Part shown: positions 5,060 to 5,611 of the stretch, piece after piece | Layout: the number at the start of each line of letters is the position of its first letter | How positions within the stretch are numbered: the stretch's first letter is position 1 | NCBI GenBank assembly: GCA_030655735.1 | Contig: JAUSPK010000187.1 | Span: 1-5,611 of the forward strand | DNA: 5,611 nt | Direction: 5' to 3' | Source of the DNA: Syntrophales bacterium | GTDB lineage: Bacteria > Desulfobacterota > Syntrophia > Syntrophales > UBA2210 | Position numbers and translations under genes: made by a program | The notes under the pieces: generated by a model | Told to the model about the DNA's origin: nothing | Databases searched by the model: none | Seen by the model: only the letters and a program-made list of their open reading frames with translations

Positions 5060-5611
5060 CCTCTCCGGCGAGAGCGCGACCCTGTTCGTACCCCTCGAAG
5101 AGAATACGGGGATCGCGGCTGAGGCGCGACGAGCGGAAGGTGTCCGGCGGACAGATCTCGGTGATGGATATCCCCGGCGGGGGCTGGCGAATGAGTTTGA
5201 CCGTCTCGTTGTAGCGCCGGACGCGCCGTGTCATTGCTCCCCTCAGGAGGGGGAAGCGGCGCAACCTCCAGTTCAGGATGTGCTGGAGGAGGTTCTCACG
5301 CTTCTCGTAGTTCCGGGGACGCGAGCGGATCACCATGATGCGGCGGGCTCCCCTGCGGATTGCCTCCCCGACGGGGATTCCGTCCACGAGTCCCCCGTCG
5401 GCCATCGGGCGGCCGTCGATCAGGGGGAAGTCGCGGTAGAGGATCGGCATGGCGCTGGAGGCCTTCAGGACCGGTTCGAGATCGTCCGCCCTAGTCTCGT
5501 GGTAGACCGCCTTACCCGTCCGGACATCGGTGAGACAGACGATAAGGGGCCTGTCCTGATTTGCATAGATGGTCTTCAGGTCGAGGCGGATCTCGGCGAT
5601 GGTGGTGCGCC
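5028..5611 (-). CDS. Patatin-like phospholipase, C-terminal part (cut by window edge)
   Basis: The reading frame stays open from its stop at 5028-5030 to the right edge, so at least 193 codons are present and the start lies outside. The ATG at 5450 is an internal Met and not the start: the frame continues upstream with family-like sequence, including LKASSAMPILYRDFPLIDG. Patatin-like enzymes are serine acyl hydrolases with a Ser-Asp dyad. The Asp motif is visible as ADGGLVDGIPV, with the catalytic Asp codon at 5397-5399, followed by the typical RRGARRIMVI strand. The GxSxG nucleophile must lie beyond the edge. The C-terminal region is rich in Arg and has no membrane segment. The layout resembles short bacterial patatins of the YjjU/YlbK kind (lipid or ester hydrolysis, substrate unknown). 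It is convergent with the SpeE-like gene and overlaps it by 32 bases. Confidence 0.88.
   Translation of the reverse strand, partial: RTTIAEIRLDLKTIYANQDRPLIVCLTDVRTGKAVYHETRADDLEPVLKASSAMPILYRDFPLIDGRPMADGGLVDGIPVGEAIRRGARRIMVIRSRPRNYEKRENLLQHILNWRLRRFPLLRGAMTRRVRRYNETVKLIRQPPPGISITEICPPDTFRSSRLSRDPRILFEGYEQGRALAGEAIDAWERTPA

Noticed and set aside
4885..5214. A plus-strand frame of 109 codons across the convergent gene ends.
   Set aside because: Gly/Arg-rich product, overlapping both the SpeE-like and patatin genes in other frames.

Overview
The window holds five protein genes, one of them cut by the right edge, and no RNA gene, insertion sequence or CRISPR array that I can see. The right part (about 1,730 onward) is GC-rich; a 60-base sample at 3601-3660 is about 68% G+C by hand count. 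It carries genes typical of a free-living Gram-negative bacterium, and I would guess Desulfobacterota (former Deltaproteobacteria) or a similar GC-rich lineage. That guess rests on the general look of the proteins and not on a marker gene. The stretch around 575-1730 is clearly less GC-rich, about 48% at 1021-1080 and 30% at 1501-1560.

Layout. On the minus strand, a 321-residue AlbA_2 (Schlafen-type) protein (575-1540) is followed 49 bases later by a 133-residue four-helix membrane protein (124-525). A 378-base intergenic region (1541-1918) then separates these from a divergent plus-strand pair. It holds a good sigma70-like promoter for each direction and a GC-rich 8-base tandem repeat with a T tract. 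The pair is an exported-looking protein-L-isoaspartate O-methyltransferase (1919-2650) and, three bases after its stop, an 801-residue membrane protein with a spermidine-synthase-like SAM-binding domain in the middle (2654-5059). At the right edge, on the minus strand, lies the C-terminal part of a patatin-like phospholipase (5028 to beyond 5611). Its end overlaps the end of the 801-residue gene by 32 bases, tail to tail.

How they work together. The two plus-strand genes look like an operon of two SAM-dependent Rossmann proteins. One has a signal peptide. The other, by my reading of its membrane segments, places its SAM domain on the outer face of the membrane and lacks the catalytic Asp of true aminopropyltransferases. 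If both are outside the cytoplasm, where SAM is not expected, this is the most puzzling item in the window. The AlbA_2 gene is compositionally distinct and looks acquired; a defence or regulatory role is possible but not shown.
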